This document shows positions 13,401 to 24,480 of a stretch of 64,000 nt of DNA, piece by piece; the stretch's first letter is position 1, and each line of letters begins with the position of its first letter. The notes below the pieces were generated by a model. The model did not search any database, had not been told where the DNA came from, and was given only the letters and a program-made list of their open reading frames with translations. Position numbers and translations under genes: made by a program. Origin of the DNA: Epinephelus fuscoguttatus (taxonomy: Eukaryota > Chordata > Actinopteri > Perciformes > Serranidae); the NCBI RefSeq assembly GCF_011397635.1, contig NC_064771.1, positions 16,865,379-16,929,378 on the forward strand, read 5' to 3'.

Positions 13401-16320
13401 CAGGCTTTCGAAAATCTTTGGCAACAACTGCCTTTACTGCAAAGCAACCCAAAAAGGAAAGCAGACTTACAAAGAACATAGTGGCTTAAAGTGTGGCCCA
13501 TGGACCAATGGTGGCCATCACAAACATTTTATGTGGCTCCAAAACATGACATGAAATGCATGCATTACATTTTAATCATTTGTGGTCCATCTCAAAACTT
13601 TCACTTTTGGTAGTTTACATTTATTACACTTTTAGGCAGCTGCTCTATTTCTGATTCTGATCCTGACAAAGTTAGTGGTTGACAACTTGCAGCTTGCACT
13701 TAACCTACATTAGCACTCAGACATTAAAACTTCAAGCACTCCTGAAACAGACAGTCTGACAATAAATATACCACAAAGCATGTCAATATCTATACAGCAT
13801 TTCAGAGATGGAGAGAAAATGTTGCTAACAGTTTCGCCTTCGGCTACCCATAGCCAAAGGCTTGTGGCTGCAGCTAATTCAATGTCATGTTTATGTAGCT
13901 AGTGAGAGCCCCGAATCACAGTAGGTCATCTCAAAGGACTTTACAGGCCCACCAGTTTGCAAAGAAAACAAGATGGTAATACTTATAAAAATGCCACTAA
14001 ATAACGGCGTCAGGATCACGATCATAATCAGGATGATTGAAATGAATGACTAGTGCTCGCTCAGGTACGCATCCCCTGCTTGTCTCATAGGAAGGTTAGG
14101 ACAGAGAGGAGGAGGGCTGTGTTTTCAAACTGCTTACCCCAGCTTTTAGCGCTTTGGGATTAGAAACTGTGGAGCATCTGATTTTGAATGCCATCATAAA
14201 CAATGTCATCATCACCCTCATTGTAATCATGTCCGGCGAAAAAAAATAAATCCACAGTGAAGTATCACTGCAATAAGCTACCCAGGGAACATACTGTACC
14301 TAACCCCCCACTCTCTCACAATCCAGTAGCCTCAAGTTCCAATCGGGAGGTTTCATGTGACAAGAGAGAGAGGGAGAGAGAGCAGGCTTGGGGGAATCCA
14401 GTGAGACTGAATTGAAGCATCCCTCCCTTTGTACCACATGCTGTAGACTGCGTCCCTTTGATGTCAAATACATGGGGAAATGTGACTCTATTATGAGCTC
14501 AGAAAATGGGGTCTAAGGGGGGGTGTGGCTAGATGATGTAAGAGCATCGCTAAGGAGGACATTGCTCCTGTTATTTATTCTCAGACCAATTCGCCCTCCA
14601 CCACCTCAAGGCAAACTAGCAGCATGGTGATTTGTGATCCCGTTCACATGCTGTACAATAGCATCGAACCGCAATCAATGCACTAATGGTGATTGCTGAG
14701 GCAGCAATTAACCCCCCCCTCCTCCCTCGTCTTTTATTTTCAAATAAGCTTTAATTGCACAACTGGATATTAGTCACTGCTGCAAGTGCAAGTGTAGGAC
14801 ACAGTGTACGCAAGACAAAAGTCAATTAAAAACAAGAACATATTGTACGCAAACCAAACATCCATTCACCATATAACAAAATAACTGTTAATAACTATAA
14901 CACGGTGAATACACTGAACACATACATGACAGAAACACTCATAGTCATGCTTCACACACCCACACACATGTACATGTAAACAGTATGTATGCTGACTGTC
15001 AGGGGGTGTCATTACACAGCTGTTTTCCTACTAACATTACAGTAGGTGAGGATGTAATACGCAGATATTAAGTGATGAGTCTTTATTTCCACCCAGCAGG
15101 GCACAGACTCATTAACAAGACAGTAAGAAAAATGTCCTCTGTGTGTCCTAATTGACGTTTGCATCCTTCCTGTCCACTGAGCAGCCATGTTGTCCTACAG
15201 CAGCTAATCTATGCCACACTGCTGAGTTGGATTTCCTTTTAGTAAACTGATTAATATGTCAGTTTTAATGCCATGTATTCATTGTTAAACTGTATGTGTG
15301 AGGGGTTTAACTGGTGTGTGTGTGCCAGCTGTTGGAGTGGGTCATTGTCTGGCATCTGCTGTTTCCATATGAAGCCGTGAGCGTAGTTCTGCAGACCATA
15401 TTTGGGATGTTTCTGTGGTTGTTTCTGATATTTCAAGGTAAAGAATATGAAGGAAGATTTGTTTTTTTTTGTGGGCGTATATGGGCTCCTCCTTTATTTA
15501 AGATCCCTGGCTTATATGCATGAGGTATACTCTTAACATGTTTGGTTTTGGATGTCAAGTGCAGCATTTTCTACCATTGTGATTTATGTTAAGTAGTATT
15601 TTAAACTTTTACACAGTGTTCTGCATGCTCCAGATATAGAGCAACTTTGGCATGAACTACTCCTTTAAAGTTCCCAGCCATTACAGCCTCTCCTCTGGGT
15701 CAAAACATTGTCTGTGACAAAAGCAAATCCGTGTGCGTATTAGCTGCTGTTGCCTTTCATTTGGAGAGTCCATTACCAGCCTCCAGGCTCTGCTCTTACC
15801 GGGTCTGCTCTGTGCAAGTCAGCTGCTCATTTAAATGCATTAGACGGCATTAACGATGAGATATCACCTGTCTGCCCTGGACAAAGTATAAAAGGGCCAT
15901 TAAAAGTGGATTCCCCCGGATGCCCTCGCATGCATCCATCCAGCACAGACAAAAAGAAAGCAGAGTGGGAAACAAATAGGTGAGTGATGTGGGTGAGCAC
16001 AGAAATTAAGTCGCAGCTCAACCATTAACTCTAGTTAGAGTTAATCATAGCCTGGTGGTAAATAAAGCTGCTGACACTGATGCTTTATTATAAGGTAGGC
16101 AGTGGGAAAATGTATTAATCATATGGGGATACTGATGAGAGGGAGTCAAAGTTCACACCACACAAAGTTATCAAGAATGGGAAAACAATTCAAACACTTT
16201 ATTTTTTTTTTTTTTGCACAGTATCTTTCAGTCTGACCCGGTTTCAGGCACCTCAGGGTGCATCTAGGTGTTACTCGCTCACCTGCTGGCGACCTGTCTC
16301 TCTCCTCCATGGTCCTGCAT
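2632..16320 (-). CDS. sbk1: SH3 domain-binding kinase 1 (whole gene, 4 coding exons)
   Basis: Serine/threonine protein kinase of the SBK family, a signalling enzyme that transfers phosphate from ATP; its substrates are poorly known. The coding parts are 16283-16320, 6847-7088, 3985-4187 and 2632-3459 (1311 nt, 436 residues; mammalian SBK1 is about 424). Joined in frame they give a complete kinase domain: glycine loop LGKGTYGKV at about residues 77-85, the ATP lysine in MALKFV at about 100, catalytic HRDVKPEN with its Asp near 192, DFG near 212-214, and APE near 234-236. A Ser/Thr-rich, probably disordered stretch follows from about residue 350, and the protein ends with ATAIEICV, which I recognise from mammalian SBK1. 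All junctions are GT-AG and phases agree. No other gene lies in its introns. Family assignment is very firm; the first exon is inferred from splice sites and frame only. Confidence 0.94.
3985..4187 (-). CDS. sbk1: sbk1 coding exon 3 (kinase N-lobe)
   Basis: A 203-nt exon between an acceptor ending TTTTTTAG and the donor CAG then GTAAAG. It encodes TKMALKFV with the ATP-binding lysine, then [17 protein letters not shown] and the hinge region up to FDIIPPQ. It ends in phase 0. Confidence 0.95.
4188..6846. other. sbk1: sbk1 intron 2
   Basis: A 2.66-kb intron of unremarkable sequence apart from the short Penelope-derived hairpin at 5440-5613. The open frames in it do not resemble known proteins. 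Confidence 0.7.
5429..5624. mobile_element. Short Penelope-like hairpin insertion with 11-bp target duplication
   Basis: The unit at 5440-5613 is nearly all two inverted arms (about 5441-5495 against 5522-5578) joined at a short spacer. The arms carry the stretch GGCAACTGGAC...TTGCGTTTCTTGAAG that also ends the longer Penelope-like fragment at 36486-37131. It is flanked by a perfect direct repeat ACTTGGTTATA at 5429-5439 and 5614-5624. Inverted terminal repeats of this kind are known for Penelope-like retroelements; this copy has lost all coding sequence. Confidence 0.72.
6847..7088 (-). CDS. sbk1: sbk1 coding exon 2 (glycine loop)
   Basis: The exon starts after a pyrimidine-rich acceptor ending TTTAG and stops at CAAG then GTGAGT. 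It encodes a Ser/Gly-rich lead, then EDMQAL and the kinase glycine loop [12 protein letters not shown]. It contains the alternative start Met at 7000. The downstream junction splits a Gly codon after residue 93. Confidence 0.9.
7675..7698. repeat. Poly-A tract
   Basis: A run of 24 A residues within sbk1 intron 1. No retroelement body was recognised next to it. Confidence 0.95.
10069..10758. mobile_element. PIF/Harbinger-like MITE
   Basis: The ends are imperfect inverted repeats: GGGCATTTTTACACCT at the left, and GGGCCTTTCAGACCT when the right end is read on the minus strand. TTA flanks both sides (10066-10068 and 10759-10761), the target duplication typical of Harbinger elements. The 690-bp body has no transposase. 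A CA microsatellite has expanded inside it. Confidence 0.55.
10427..10473. repeat. (CA)n microsatellite
   Basis: A CA run of about 47 bases inside the Harbinger-like element. Confidence 0.97.
11250..11980. mobile_element. Foldback DNA element with long imperfect inverted arms
   Basis: The left arm (about 11254-11415) and the minus-strand reading of the right arm (about 11805-11975) run in the same order: GCCCATTATTC, then ACCCCAATAGTC, then AAAAATGTCCCATTG, then AGCCTGTT, then GGCCCATT. The motif CCCATTNNNC(G)GA recurs several times in each arm. The central 390 bp include a short AT run and no coding potential. This looks like a non-autonomous DNA transposon of unknown superfamily. Confidence 0.6.
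11838..11862. repeat. Poly-T tract
   Basis: A run of 25 T residues inside the right arm of the foldback element. Confidence 0.95.
16283..16320 (-). CDS. sbk1: sbk1 first coding exon (38 nt)
   Basis: An ATG at 16320 opens 12 codons plus two bases ([12 protein letters not shown]) and ends at a strong donor, CAG then GTGAGC. The two spare bases AG join the lone T that starts the next exon at 7088 to make a Ser codon, keeping frame with [10 protein letters not shown] second ATG at about 16310 is out of frame with the kinase. Translation could instead start at the internal Met at 7000, which would shorten the protein by 42 residues. Confidence 0.62.
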
Positions 16321-16463
16321 CCGCTCGGAAAGCAGAGCTGCTGCGCTCTGCTCCGCTGTGATCCGCCTGGCTCTGCAGGAAACTGATGAATGGATCTCCT
16401 CGTTTCAAAGTTATCGATCAGCTATAGGTGCTTAAAAACCCGTGCAGGTCCTTTAAACACCTC

Positions 16464-16490
16464 AAAAAAAAAAAAAAAAAAAAAAAAAAA
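16464..16490. repeat. Poly-A tract
   Basis: A run of 27 A residues about 145 bases upstream of the inferred sbk1 start codon. Confidence 0.95.
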
Positions 16491-16961
16491 GCTTGCAATT
16501 TCACAGCTGACAGAGCTCGGATCAGATCTAGTCGTTTTGTTTTGTTGCCTTGCTGCCGCCCGCCCAAGAAGATGATTCCCGTCCTGTGTCTTTCTGGAGA
16601 TGCTCTACAGTTTGTGACTTTCTTCGGAGGCGGATTAAATCAAAGCATCATCTGATGCTGGAGGCTGAGATGAGGACGCAGGCTGGGATCCCTCCTCTGA
16701 GCGCCCACCATCTCAACCTGCCAAGCAGCGGGAGGAGGGTGCGTGTTTATCTTTCGCTCCTCCAGTGGTCTGCATGACCCAGTTCAGCACCACACACACA
16801 CTGAGACGAACCCATTCACTCGCATCCACGCAGGGGGCTCGGCGGAAACCTGTGCGCTCTGCAGCGTGCATGGACCAATCTACATGTTCCCAGTAAACTC
16901 AGCTCTGGCTCTCCTCTCACTGTCTGTCTGTTTTGTCCGTCGGTCCAGTGGGACTCTGGGA

Positions 16962-16989
16962 CTGAGGAGGAGGAGGAGGAGGAGGAAGG
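16962..16989. repeat. (GGA)n microsatellite
   Basis: A GGA/TCC trinucleotide run in the GC-rich block upstream of sbk1. Confidence 0.9.
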
Positions 16990-17837
16990 AGGGGTTGGTC
17001 TCAGATCTTACTCTTCTGCTGGTCCTACCAGTCAGCTCCCTCATTGTTCACCGTCTCCACCCTCTGGCAAACTAATACGCTCACGTGTTCCGGGTCCTAG
17101 CGCCTGGACGCTCCCCATCCATGCATCCAACCTCAATGCGTCCGTGAGATTTTACTTTTGATTCATGCTTTGAAGGAACAAGCTGCTCCGCTCTTGCATA
17201 ATTCAACAGCTTATGGCCTCAAGTACTTCACGCGGTGACTTTGCCAACTGTCCTTATTAGGTAACAGCGAGGCAAGACTTTCAATTAATTCAGTGCCCTG
17301 GCAGCTCCCCTTTTACTGTACATGTTTAACAACAGGCCTCCTGCCAGACGTGTTTGCCAAGCTGAACAGATTGGACTGAGAAAACAGCATCGACATAACA
17401 GGGATAACCTTAATGCATCATCACCAAAGACCACTGATCAGATGGGGGATGATGGCTTGTGCTCAGGAAGATCAGGGGCTGAGTCAGACGTTGTAAATAC
17501 TCGGGTGAGGTCCAAACCTAGGGGGGACCGGGGGCATGCTCCCACAGGGCGATTTATTTTCCCATTTACAGCAGCTATGTGCATGATTTTTCGAGTCATT
17601 TGAGATAAGAGAATGCCTATATATCTGTACATCATTTGGAAAAACATGACAGTTGCCAAGAAAAAAAAAATCACCCTGCAGAGTCTACATTCTATTTTCT
17701 CCAACTGTCTTCATCACTGCAAAACCATGAAACAACAAATGCGGAGGATGACTAATTTTCAGTCGTGCCTCCATGGATGGCTTACTGAACAGGCGTACTG
17801 GGCAAAGGCCCAGGGACCTGAAGTGTCAGGGGCTCTG

Positions 17838-17960
17838 TCTAGCCTGTGCGTCCCAATCCCCATACTACCATACTATATAGTATGCTAGGGAAAGATTTAG
17901 CGTGTTGCAATACGTAGTAGGTGAAATGCAGTATGCCAAAAATACCAGGATGTTCTACTA
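17838..17960. repeat. Possible MITE fragment (TACTATATAGTA palindrome)
   Basis: The segment has GCGTCCCAAT followed by CATACTATATAGTATG, a palindrome typical of a common fish interspersed repeat. Its ends and target duplication could not be defined. Confidence 0.3.
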
Positions 17961-18550
17961 CAGCTGGTCCAATTTTGCAGTTTGGAAGACAGCATGCTTT
18001 ACTGGCTATTCTGACCCCCATCCTCTGCACAGTGGACGATACATCACATTGACTGAGCCGCAAACAGATGACTGATTGACAGCTGTCAGAAGTCACACTG
18101 GCAGCTGACAGCACATTCAGGAAAGTGATGACCAGTCAAATAGTAATAATAGGAATATTGATTATTTTAGTGAACCAAATAATCATAAATATTACAAACA
18201 ACAAAAGGACATAACATAAACAACATTGACAGAGAACTGCAGATGTAATGTCACTGTCACAAATATGATATATTAGAATCTACAATCTGTGCAGCTGTAA
18301 CTTTAATGTTGAGCTACATACATTGCAAAGTAACAACAGCAGAGCTCACACGGTCTCTGGCAAACTCAATGAATGGTGTTTGTTTATCTCCAAAGTAACA
18401 GATACAAAAGCAAGGGGGTCAAAGTTGAAGGCGTAATGTTATGAGACAGTAGTGTGTCCTGATTGTATGCATACTGCATGCAACAGTAGGTACTTTTAAA
18501 GGACAGCTGCAGTAGCAGGGAGAGACTCAAAATGCGTGATGCGGAACTGC

Positions 18551-18665
18551 AAATAGGCAAAAAATTACGATGAAAAGAGGCAAAACAACCACAAAGAGAC
18601 ACAAAACTACAAAGAGATGCAAAACAACAACAACAAAAAAGAGGCAAAACCACCACAAAGTCTGT
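18551..18665. repeat. Imperfect tandem repeat of (CAAAACAACCACAAAGAGA)-like units
   Basis: Several degenerate units of GAGGCAAAACAACCACAAAG and its shorter variants lie in tandem. The minus-strand open frames here (with runs of F, V and C) are only translations of this repeat. Confidence 0.75.
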
Positions 18666-19019
18666 GTTTTTTGCTCCCATGTAAATGGTGGGGCCTTTTG
18701 CATATCTGTGCCCAAGGTCCCATGTCTTATAATCCGCCTATGCCTGCCACCTAAAACAAGGGAAAAATTGTTGGATGTTAACAATTTTTACTTTGCTTCA
18801 AACAACACTTACCTTTCTGGAAATTTTACACTTTACTTTGTTTAGGTTAAAATGCTATTAATAAGCTGATGGCACACTAAAATGTAAGTGAGATAAAAAC
18901 TCATAATTATACCCTTCTTATATGTTTCTAAGAAAACTCCTGCGTTTTTGTGCTGCACATAAGAATGACAAAGAACTTCAGCTCATAATGTCATATATGA
19001 CAACAGAGCATCCAGTTGC

Positions 19020-19255
19020 TAATGGCTAACGTTAGCCTACGTTAGCATAGCCTCTGAAACATTAACGTTATCTTCCTTGTGCGTTTCCACTTACTAGTAA
19101 CGTTAACGCTACTATCTAACGTTAGCACTGTAACATTATTCTACAACTCATCAGTCATCACTGACTCTGAGTTTTAAAACTCCGTGGTTGCGTTTGACTG
19201 TCTTGGTTGTAACACTTCACTCGATCTCCTCTTCCGTGTATCTAACGTTACCTTG
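19020..19255. repeat. Cluster of AACGTTA/GCTAACGTTAGC motifs
   Basis: At least six TAACGTTA-like palindromic heptamers or octamers fall within about 235 bases. The same motif recurs singly near 21.72, 30.79, 34.18, 43.05 and 60.66 kb. It is likely repeat-derived. Confidence 0.5.
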
Positions 19256-20912
19256 CCAACGCCTATGTCTATCATAGACATAATGAGGACGTAATGGAGG
19301 AGGGGGGAGTAGGCCTTTGGAGGGAGGTGAAGTTGTAGGAGGAGGGGGATGGGTATTGGAGGGAGGCGGGAGTTGTGGATGTTCAGATTTTTTCTAAGTG
19401 CTGTGTGAAATGCAAGAAAGGTAAGAGTAGCTTTAACCCAGGTAGGGTAGGAATGTGGGGGGTATACAGCATTACTAATCCTGAAACCAATTTTTTTTTA
19501 GCATACTGGAGATCACACATTGAATCTGACAAATCTTCTTCATTTAAATGCTTGCTAATAATAAGCTGGGCTGCTCTATTGCAAATCAAGGATCTCCAAC
19601 AATGCAAAGTAAACATGCTCTCCAATACTCTGACTTGAATAACAAGGCCATGATACACCAAAATAACATCAAAGAACAATTGGCGATGAAGGCCGACTGT
19701 TGCATCGCCTCATGTCGCCTTTATCTTCGCCAAAAAGTTGCACTTAAACACACCACAAAGACTACAGTCAACAGCCAGCTAGCATGTACATTCTGTGCCA
19801 GTGTGAGAGGAAATAACTCTCCATACCAGCAGGTGGTGGTAGTCTATATTCGTCTTTCTAAAAGAGAAACCGGAGGAGCGACAGCACTGATTCCCACCTC
19901 TTGCTCCACCTCTGATGAAGATCCTTTGTCTTACTTACTCTCATCTTGGTCTCACATTGAGCCCCAAATGCCATCTCATAATACATTTATAGGGGCAACT
20001 TTATTTATTGTTTTGTTACTCCCAAATATGATTTTTCCGTCTCTTCTTTCTGCTTTTTCTTCTTTTTCTGTTCTCCTAGCTCAGATTTCCACTGGAGAGA
20101 TGCGGGTCAGGCTGCACCAAGAGTGAAAGCTAAACTGTTTTTAAGCAGTCCAGTGTCAGGAAGAGAGTCAGACTGAAGCCTTGAAAAAAAGGCATTACAG
20201 GGGAATGTGATCTCCCTGATTCCTGAAACAAAATAATTTGACCCAGGGTGTTTTTTACCCTGATCTGGGATATCAGGGTGGATATTGAATAGCTGCATCT
20301 TCAGCATCTCTTTGAAACATTCCAGTGTCTCACGCTTCAGGCCAAGAGGCAGCGAGGCGAAGAGTTTCCTCTGGGTCATCTTGGGGAACAGAGCCGTCAT
20401 AAATCATAGGGAAGGTCAAGCACCGTCGGCTGACAGCAGAGAGCACCAAGGGTCAAACACACCAGGGGGAAACACCTCTGAGCTGTGAACAAATAGAGCA
20501 TTGCCGCTCCTCCTCTCTCCGTGTTCAGACACCAGACTCACGTCCTAGTTTTTACTTTTTATGTGTCACCTCAAGTTTTCCACATCTTGTTGCAAGCGGG
20601 TGGCCTTGTTTTTCCACTGTTCTCAAATTCATCTTCATGCAGAGTTTACTTTGTGTCCTAGCTGCCCTATAAACTGCAGTGTTATAGTGATGGGATGGGC
20701 CTCAAGCCGAACAGGGTCTCTTAAAGTTTGTGGACTCAAAGCTTTTATATGTAACTTTCAGAAAATCCTTGTTATTTGTGACACTGCTCTCTGAGGCTGT
20801 TTAGTCAGCTGCAGTTAGCGTCCTCGGTGGCCGCAAGCGAGCACCTGGGTATCTGCCACAGCATTTACAAACAAGAGATTGACCATGATTGATTGGCATC
20901 ATGTTGATAGAA

Positions 20913-21405
20913 CAGTGGCTCTCAAATGTTTTGCCGCAGCACACTGGTGTGCCGTGATGCAAATCCAAGTGTGCCATGGGATTTTGTGATAACCACACAT
21001 TATTACTGCAATGTTCAACTAGGCCTATACAAAACGTTGTGAGTGAATTTTTAATGGACTGTATCAGTATGTTGTGAGCACTCATTTCCTAATAAAAAGA
21101 CAAACTCTACTTAAACATTGAATTGAATTTACTCTAATATAATTTAATCTTAAAAAACTTTCATGGGGAACCATGTGCCGCCATTCATGCATGGGAATGT
21201 TAAGTGTGTGACACATCACATTATCTTTGTTATTTAGTTTAAAATAGATTCTTGAATCAAATATTGAAATATTTCATGAGTAATAGTTGTTTGTCAATTG
21301 TTATTTTAAATTAGTAGGCCTAAATAAAAATAAACATTTATGTCATAATTAGAGTGACATGTTATAGAAGCTAATGTGTACAGATATAAAGTTTGAAAAC
21401 CACTG
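20913..21405. mobile_element. hAT-like MITE
   Basis: The left end CAGTGGCTCTCAAATGTT pairs with the minus-strand right end CAGTGGTTTTCAAACTTT. The flanks TGATAGAA (20905-20912) and AGGTAGAA (21406-21413) agree at 6 of 8 bases, fitting an aged 8-bp hAT target duplication. The 493-bp body has no transposase. Confidence 0.62.
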
Positions 21406-23399
21406 AGGTAGAATACTAGAAAATAAATTACAATCATATTTAAAATAACTTTTCTCCCCAACCCATGATAGGCTACTAACTAGCGTGCAAATTACTTTAT
21501 CAGCTGATGTCACAAAGCAACAAACAACAGATCCATGCTGCGTAGCTTTACAGCTCATTGGCTAACCTTAGCTAAGGTCACAATTAGCTTATGGCTGCCC
21601 TTTTAACTTACAAACTAGCCTGGGAGTCTGGATGAATTAGCTGACGTCATCCACTCAGTACAGTATTTTGCCACATTAACTAGCTAGCAATTCATCCATA
21701 TTAGAAAGCAAGCTAACGTTAGCTAACATTAGTCAGCTAAAACCACAATATCACATTAAATTTCATATGCCAGTGTTTCCTCTGGGATTGTTTTTATAAA
21801 GTTACGTACAGAAACTTTAAAAGCTCTTTTTTGAGAACGAGGTTAGGACTAAAAGATAAAACGTGATCAAAAGGATACAGTACATAGGGTGTAAATAGAC
21901 AGTGCAGGTAGTGCGATTGCAGTGGGGCCCATGGGGGTAGGGGAGCCTGTAGAGAGAGTGTTTGGAGGACCTGCTCTCTCTTGAGCAGAGAATGGGCCCT
22001 TGTGAGTGATTAAACTTGCCACCTTAGAAATATGCCTGTGTTCAAAGGAGACCACAGGTTAAAATACAAGCTGTATATGCCCTGGAGAAGGCAAACCCAT
22101 CTCCACCAATGTCCTTTTTTTTTTTTAATCTTTTTTTTACATAAACTATAAGTAAATGATTTAACAAATCCATTTAATGAATAATTTAGTAATATATTTG
22201 GTATTTTTTTGCCATATACAGATTTGCAGTGATGATTGGTAATATGTATGTTGAAGTTGTCCAACGTCAAGTCTGTATTTAGATTATGTGACGATACTAT
22301 AAAGTATACCTAGCTGTTTCAATGCAATATCTGGCACTAGGGCCCATCAGACAGATGTGCACTGGGGCCCATGATGACTACTGTATGTCACTGTACAGCA
22401 CCAACAAGTATAAAGAAGTTAATGTGTTTGTCTTCATGTGCAGACAAACTGTTATCACCCACATTTACAGTCATGAAAGTGGCCTGTGCTTTACTGTGAG
22501 GGTACGCCATAAATCTTAATCACGTTGTCTGTTAATTACTGAGTAAATGATTCTTGTGAGAGTTACATTTGTCATAGATTATTTCATCATTAGGATAAGT
22601 TGGAGGGAAGTACAGTATAGAGTGTCTTTAAATAGACTAGCAGTGGGCGTATTTACTTTCAAAAACTTTCCCCTGTCAATATTCCAAACACTGCTTTGTG
22701 CAGAGAAACAATCCAAATCTACTTCTAAACAGCAGGTACCTAAACTATGAACAGAAAGGGGATTTTTTCATTTTAGAGAACATGCAGAGTAACATTTAGG
22801 CAGAGAAAAAAGTTGAATATTGAATTCAAAAGCATGCTGCTAGCATACAGAGCTTTAACCAACCATTACACCTCACACCAGGCATTGGTGACCCTCCGGC
22901 AGCTCCTCTCTGGCTCTTACTTCAGCTCTCTCCTCACTCTGCCGCTTTCACTCTCTCAGTCTCACTTGGCTCCCCAAAGATAGAATGACTTTGCAATTGC
23001 ATTCATAACAGCAAAGTCATTTCGCATCGTTTTTTCTCACAATTCAAACACAGAATAAGCAGTGACAGCCACATCACCCTCTCCCACTGAATCATGTAGT
23101 CCTCTTCTTCTCTGCTAACTCCAAATTCTCCCATAACACCCCCACCCACCCAATTTTATTTTTTCTCATGGTATTTTATTTCCAATATGTGATCACAGGG
23201 ACATCTAACAAAAACCAAATTCAACAACTGCAACTGAAAAATCGGGTTGGTTTAACGTTGCCCCCCCCCATAAAAAAAAAGCAACCACCAGAAATAACTG
23301 TAGATAGATCGGTGCTCTCTCTATATAAATAAAATCATATTCTCACAGCATCAGCCTAAGTTGTTCACATACCGCATGCAACAGTGGGTTTTTTTCATA

Positions 23400-23532
23400 G
23401 TGTGAATTTTAGCACATTCCTTGGAGAATATGTTCCATATTTCTTCACATAACTACCACTGTGAAAAACTGAGCAATTATTTTATAATTATATATTATAT
23501 ATATATTTGAAATAGTATTATTTATATTTATA

Positions 23533-23565
<33 letters not shown>

Positions 23566-24180
23566 CTCTATTAAGGACACAGAGAAAGGTCCATAGCATA
23601 CCGCACGAAAACAACAATCATCTATGTACAAAACTACAATATAATAAATGGAAAATATAAAATATATATATATAAAAGACTTTCAGAAAGAAATTCATAA
23701 AAATGGACAGAATTCAATAAACTGCACCCACAAACAAGCTCTAGAGCCAGTCTAATATAATATTATATTTATAATATTTATTATGTATTAACAATAATTC
23801 CATATTTATATTGAATGCTGTTTATTTTAAGATCTTTTAATTGTAATTTTCTTCTGATATTAATGCATAGGTTGTAGATTGTTATTATATGTCTCTGGGT
23901 TTTGGTATTTGAATATTTTGGTGTTTTATCTAATTTATTGTGCCTTCTGATTCTCATAACAACGTTCTTTATTTTATTGCTTCGTCCACCTTTATATGCT
24001 TTTATACATTTTTCCCCCTCTCTTTGTGAAGCACTCTGAGTCGCATTTCATATCTGAAACTATAATTTCTCATTATAATTTATTATTATTTTGTTCTATA
24101 TTTATGTTATTGTTAATTTAATTTTCTCCTTATATGGTATTATTAATATGTTAATTTTATGCACCAATACTCCAAAAAAA
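23400..24180. other. AT-rich low-complexity segment
   Basis: Long stretches of TATAT, TTATTA and similar sequence, including an (AAT)n run at 23536-23564. No gene is seen. Confidence 0.7.
23536..23564. repeat. (AAT)n microsatellite
   Basis: A pure ATA/AAT trinucleotide run of about 29 bases. Confidence 0.95.
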
Positions 24181-24229
24181 TCTTTATACAGTCTATGTTT
24201 TGGACGTGTTGGATGTGTATTTAATTGAG

Positions 24230-24249
24230 ACTTCATTTCCCACAATGCT
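24230..24249 (+). promoter_or_regulatory. ZNF143/STAF-like motif upstream of rdh13
   Basis: The sequence ACTTCATTTCCCACAATGC, about 170 bases before the rdh13 start codon, closely resembles the ZNF143 (SBS) consensus ACTACAATTCCCAGAATGC. A CpG-containing segment follows. This is a motif match by eye; binding is inferred. Confidence 0.5.
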
Positions 24250-24415
24250 GTTGCGCTCTGTGGTTCCTCGCGGTTGGTTAGTTTCTGTTGATGACGCTAA
24301 AAACAGGCGCGTGTAACCTTGTGTTACCCGGCTGTAGTGTTGTCATATCAGCTGTGAAAACGGTGTTAAAATCATTTTTGATGCTATATTTAACCGTCAG
24401 CGTTATTTTAGAGTC

Positions 24416-24480
24416 ATGAGCAGATATATTTTACCGGTTTCTGTTTTTGGGACAGTGTTTGGAGCTGCAGTTTTACTGAA
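24416..24480 (+). CDS. rdh13: rdh13 coding exon 1
   Basis: The ATG at 24416 opens [10 protein letters not shown], the hydrophobic N-terminal anchor. The exon ends at CTGAA then GTGAGT, splitting a Lys codon that the next exon completes. A long 1.9-kb intron with a SINE follows. Confidence 0.92.

Larger units (their letters stand above)
7089..16282. other. sbk1: sbk1 intron 1
   Basis: A 9.2-kb intron between the 38-nt first coding exon and exon 2. It contains a poly-A run, a Harbinger-like MITE, a foldback element and ordinary non-coding sequence. No coding exon of another gene was recognised on either strand. Confidence 0.6.
16250..17100 (-). promoter_or_regulatory. sbk1: Probable sbk1 5' UTR and promoter region
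   Basis: GC-richer than its surroundings, with a (GGA)n stretch at 16962-16989, and directly upstream of the inferred sbk1 start at 16320. No TATA box could be assigned with confidence. The call rests on position and base composition. Confidence 0.4.
17101..24200. other. Intergenic region between sbk1 and rdh13
   Basis: About 7 kb with no recognisable gene on either strand. It holds a minisatellite-like block near 18.6 kb, a cluster of AACGTTA motifs near 19.1 kb, a hAT-like MITE near 21 kb and AT-rich DNA at 23.4-24.2 kb. sbk1 and rdh13 are transcribed away from each other here. Confidence 0.6.

Noticed and set aside
18551-18665. CRISPR-like direct repeats
   Set aside because: The units are adjacent, degenerate and without unique spacers; this is a eukaryotic tandem repeat.
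19548-20126. Plus-strand open frame of 192 codons
   Set aside because: No recognisable domain, no splice or promoter context, and composition like its non-coding surroundings.
20107-20400. Minus-strand open frame of 97 codons
   Set aside because: It reads plausibly as protein, but I recognise no family and there is no adjoining exon.
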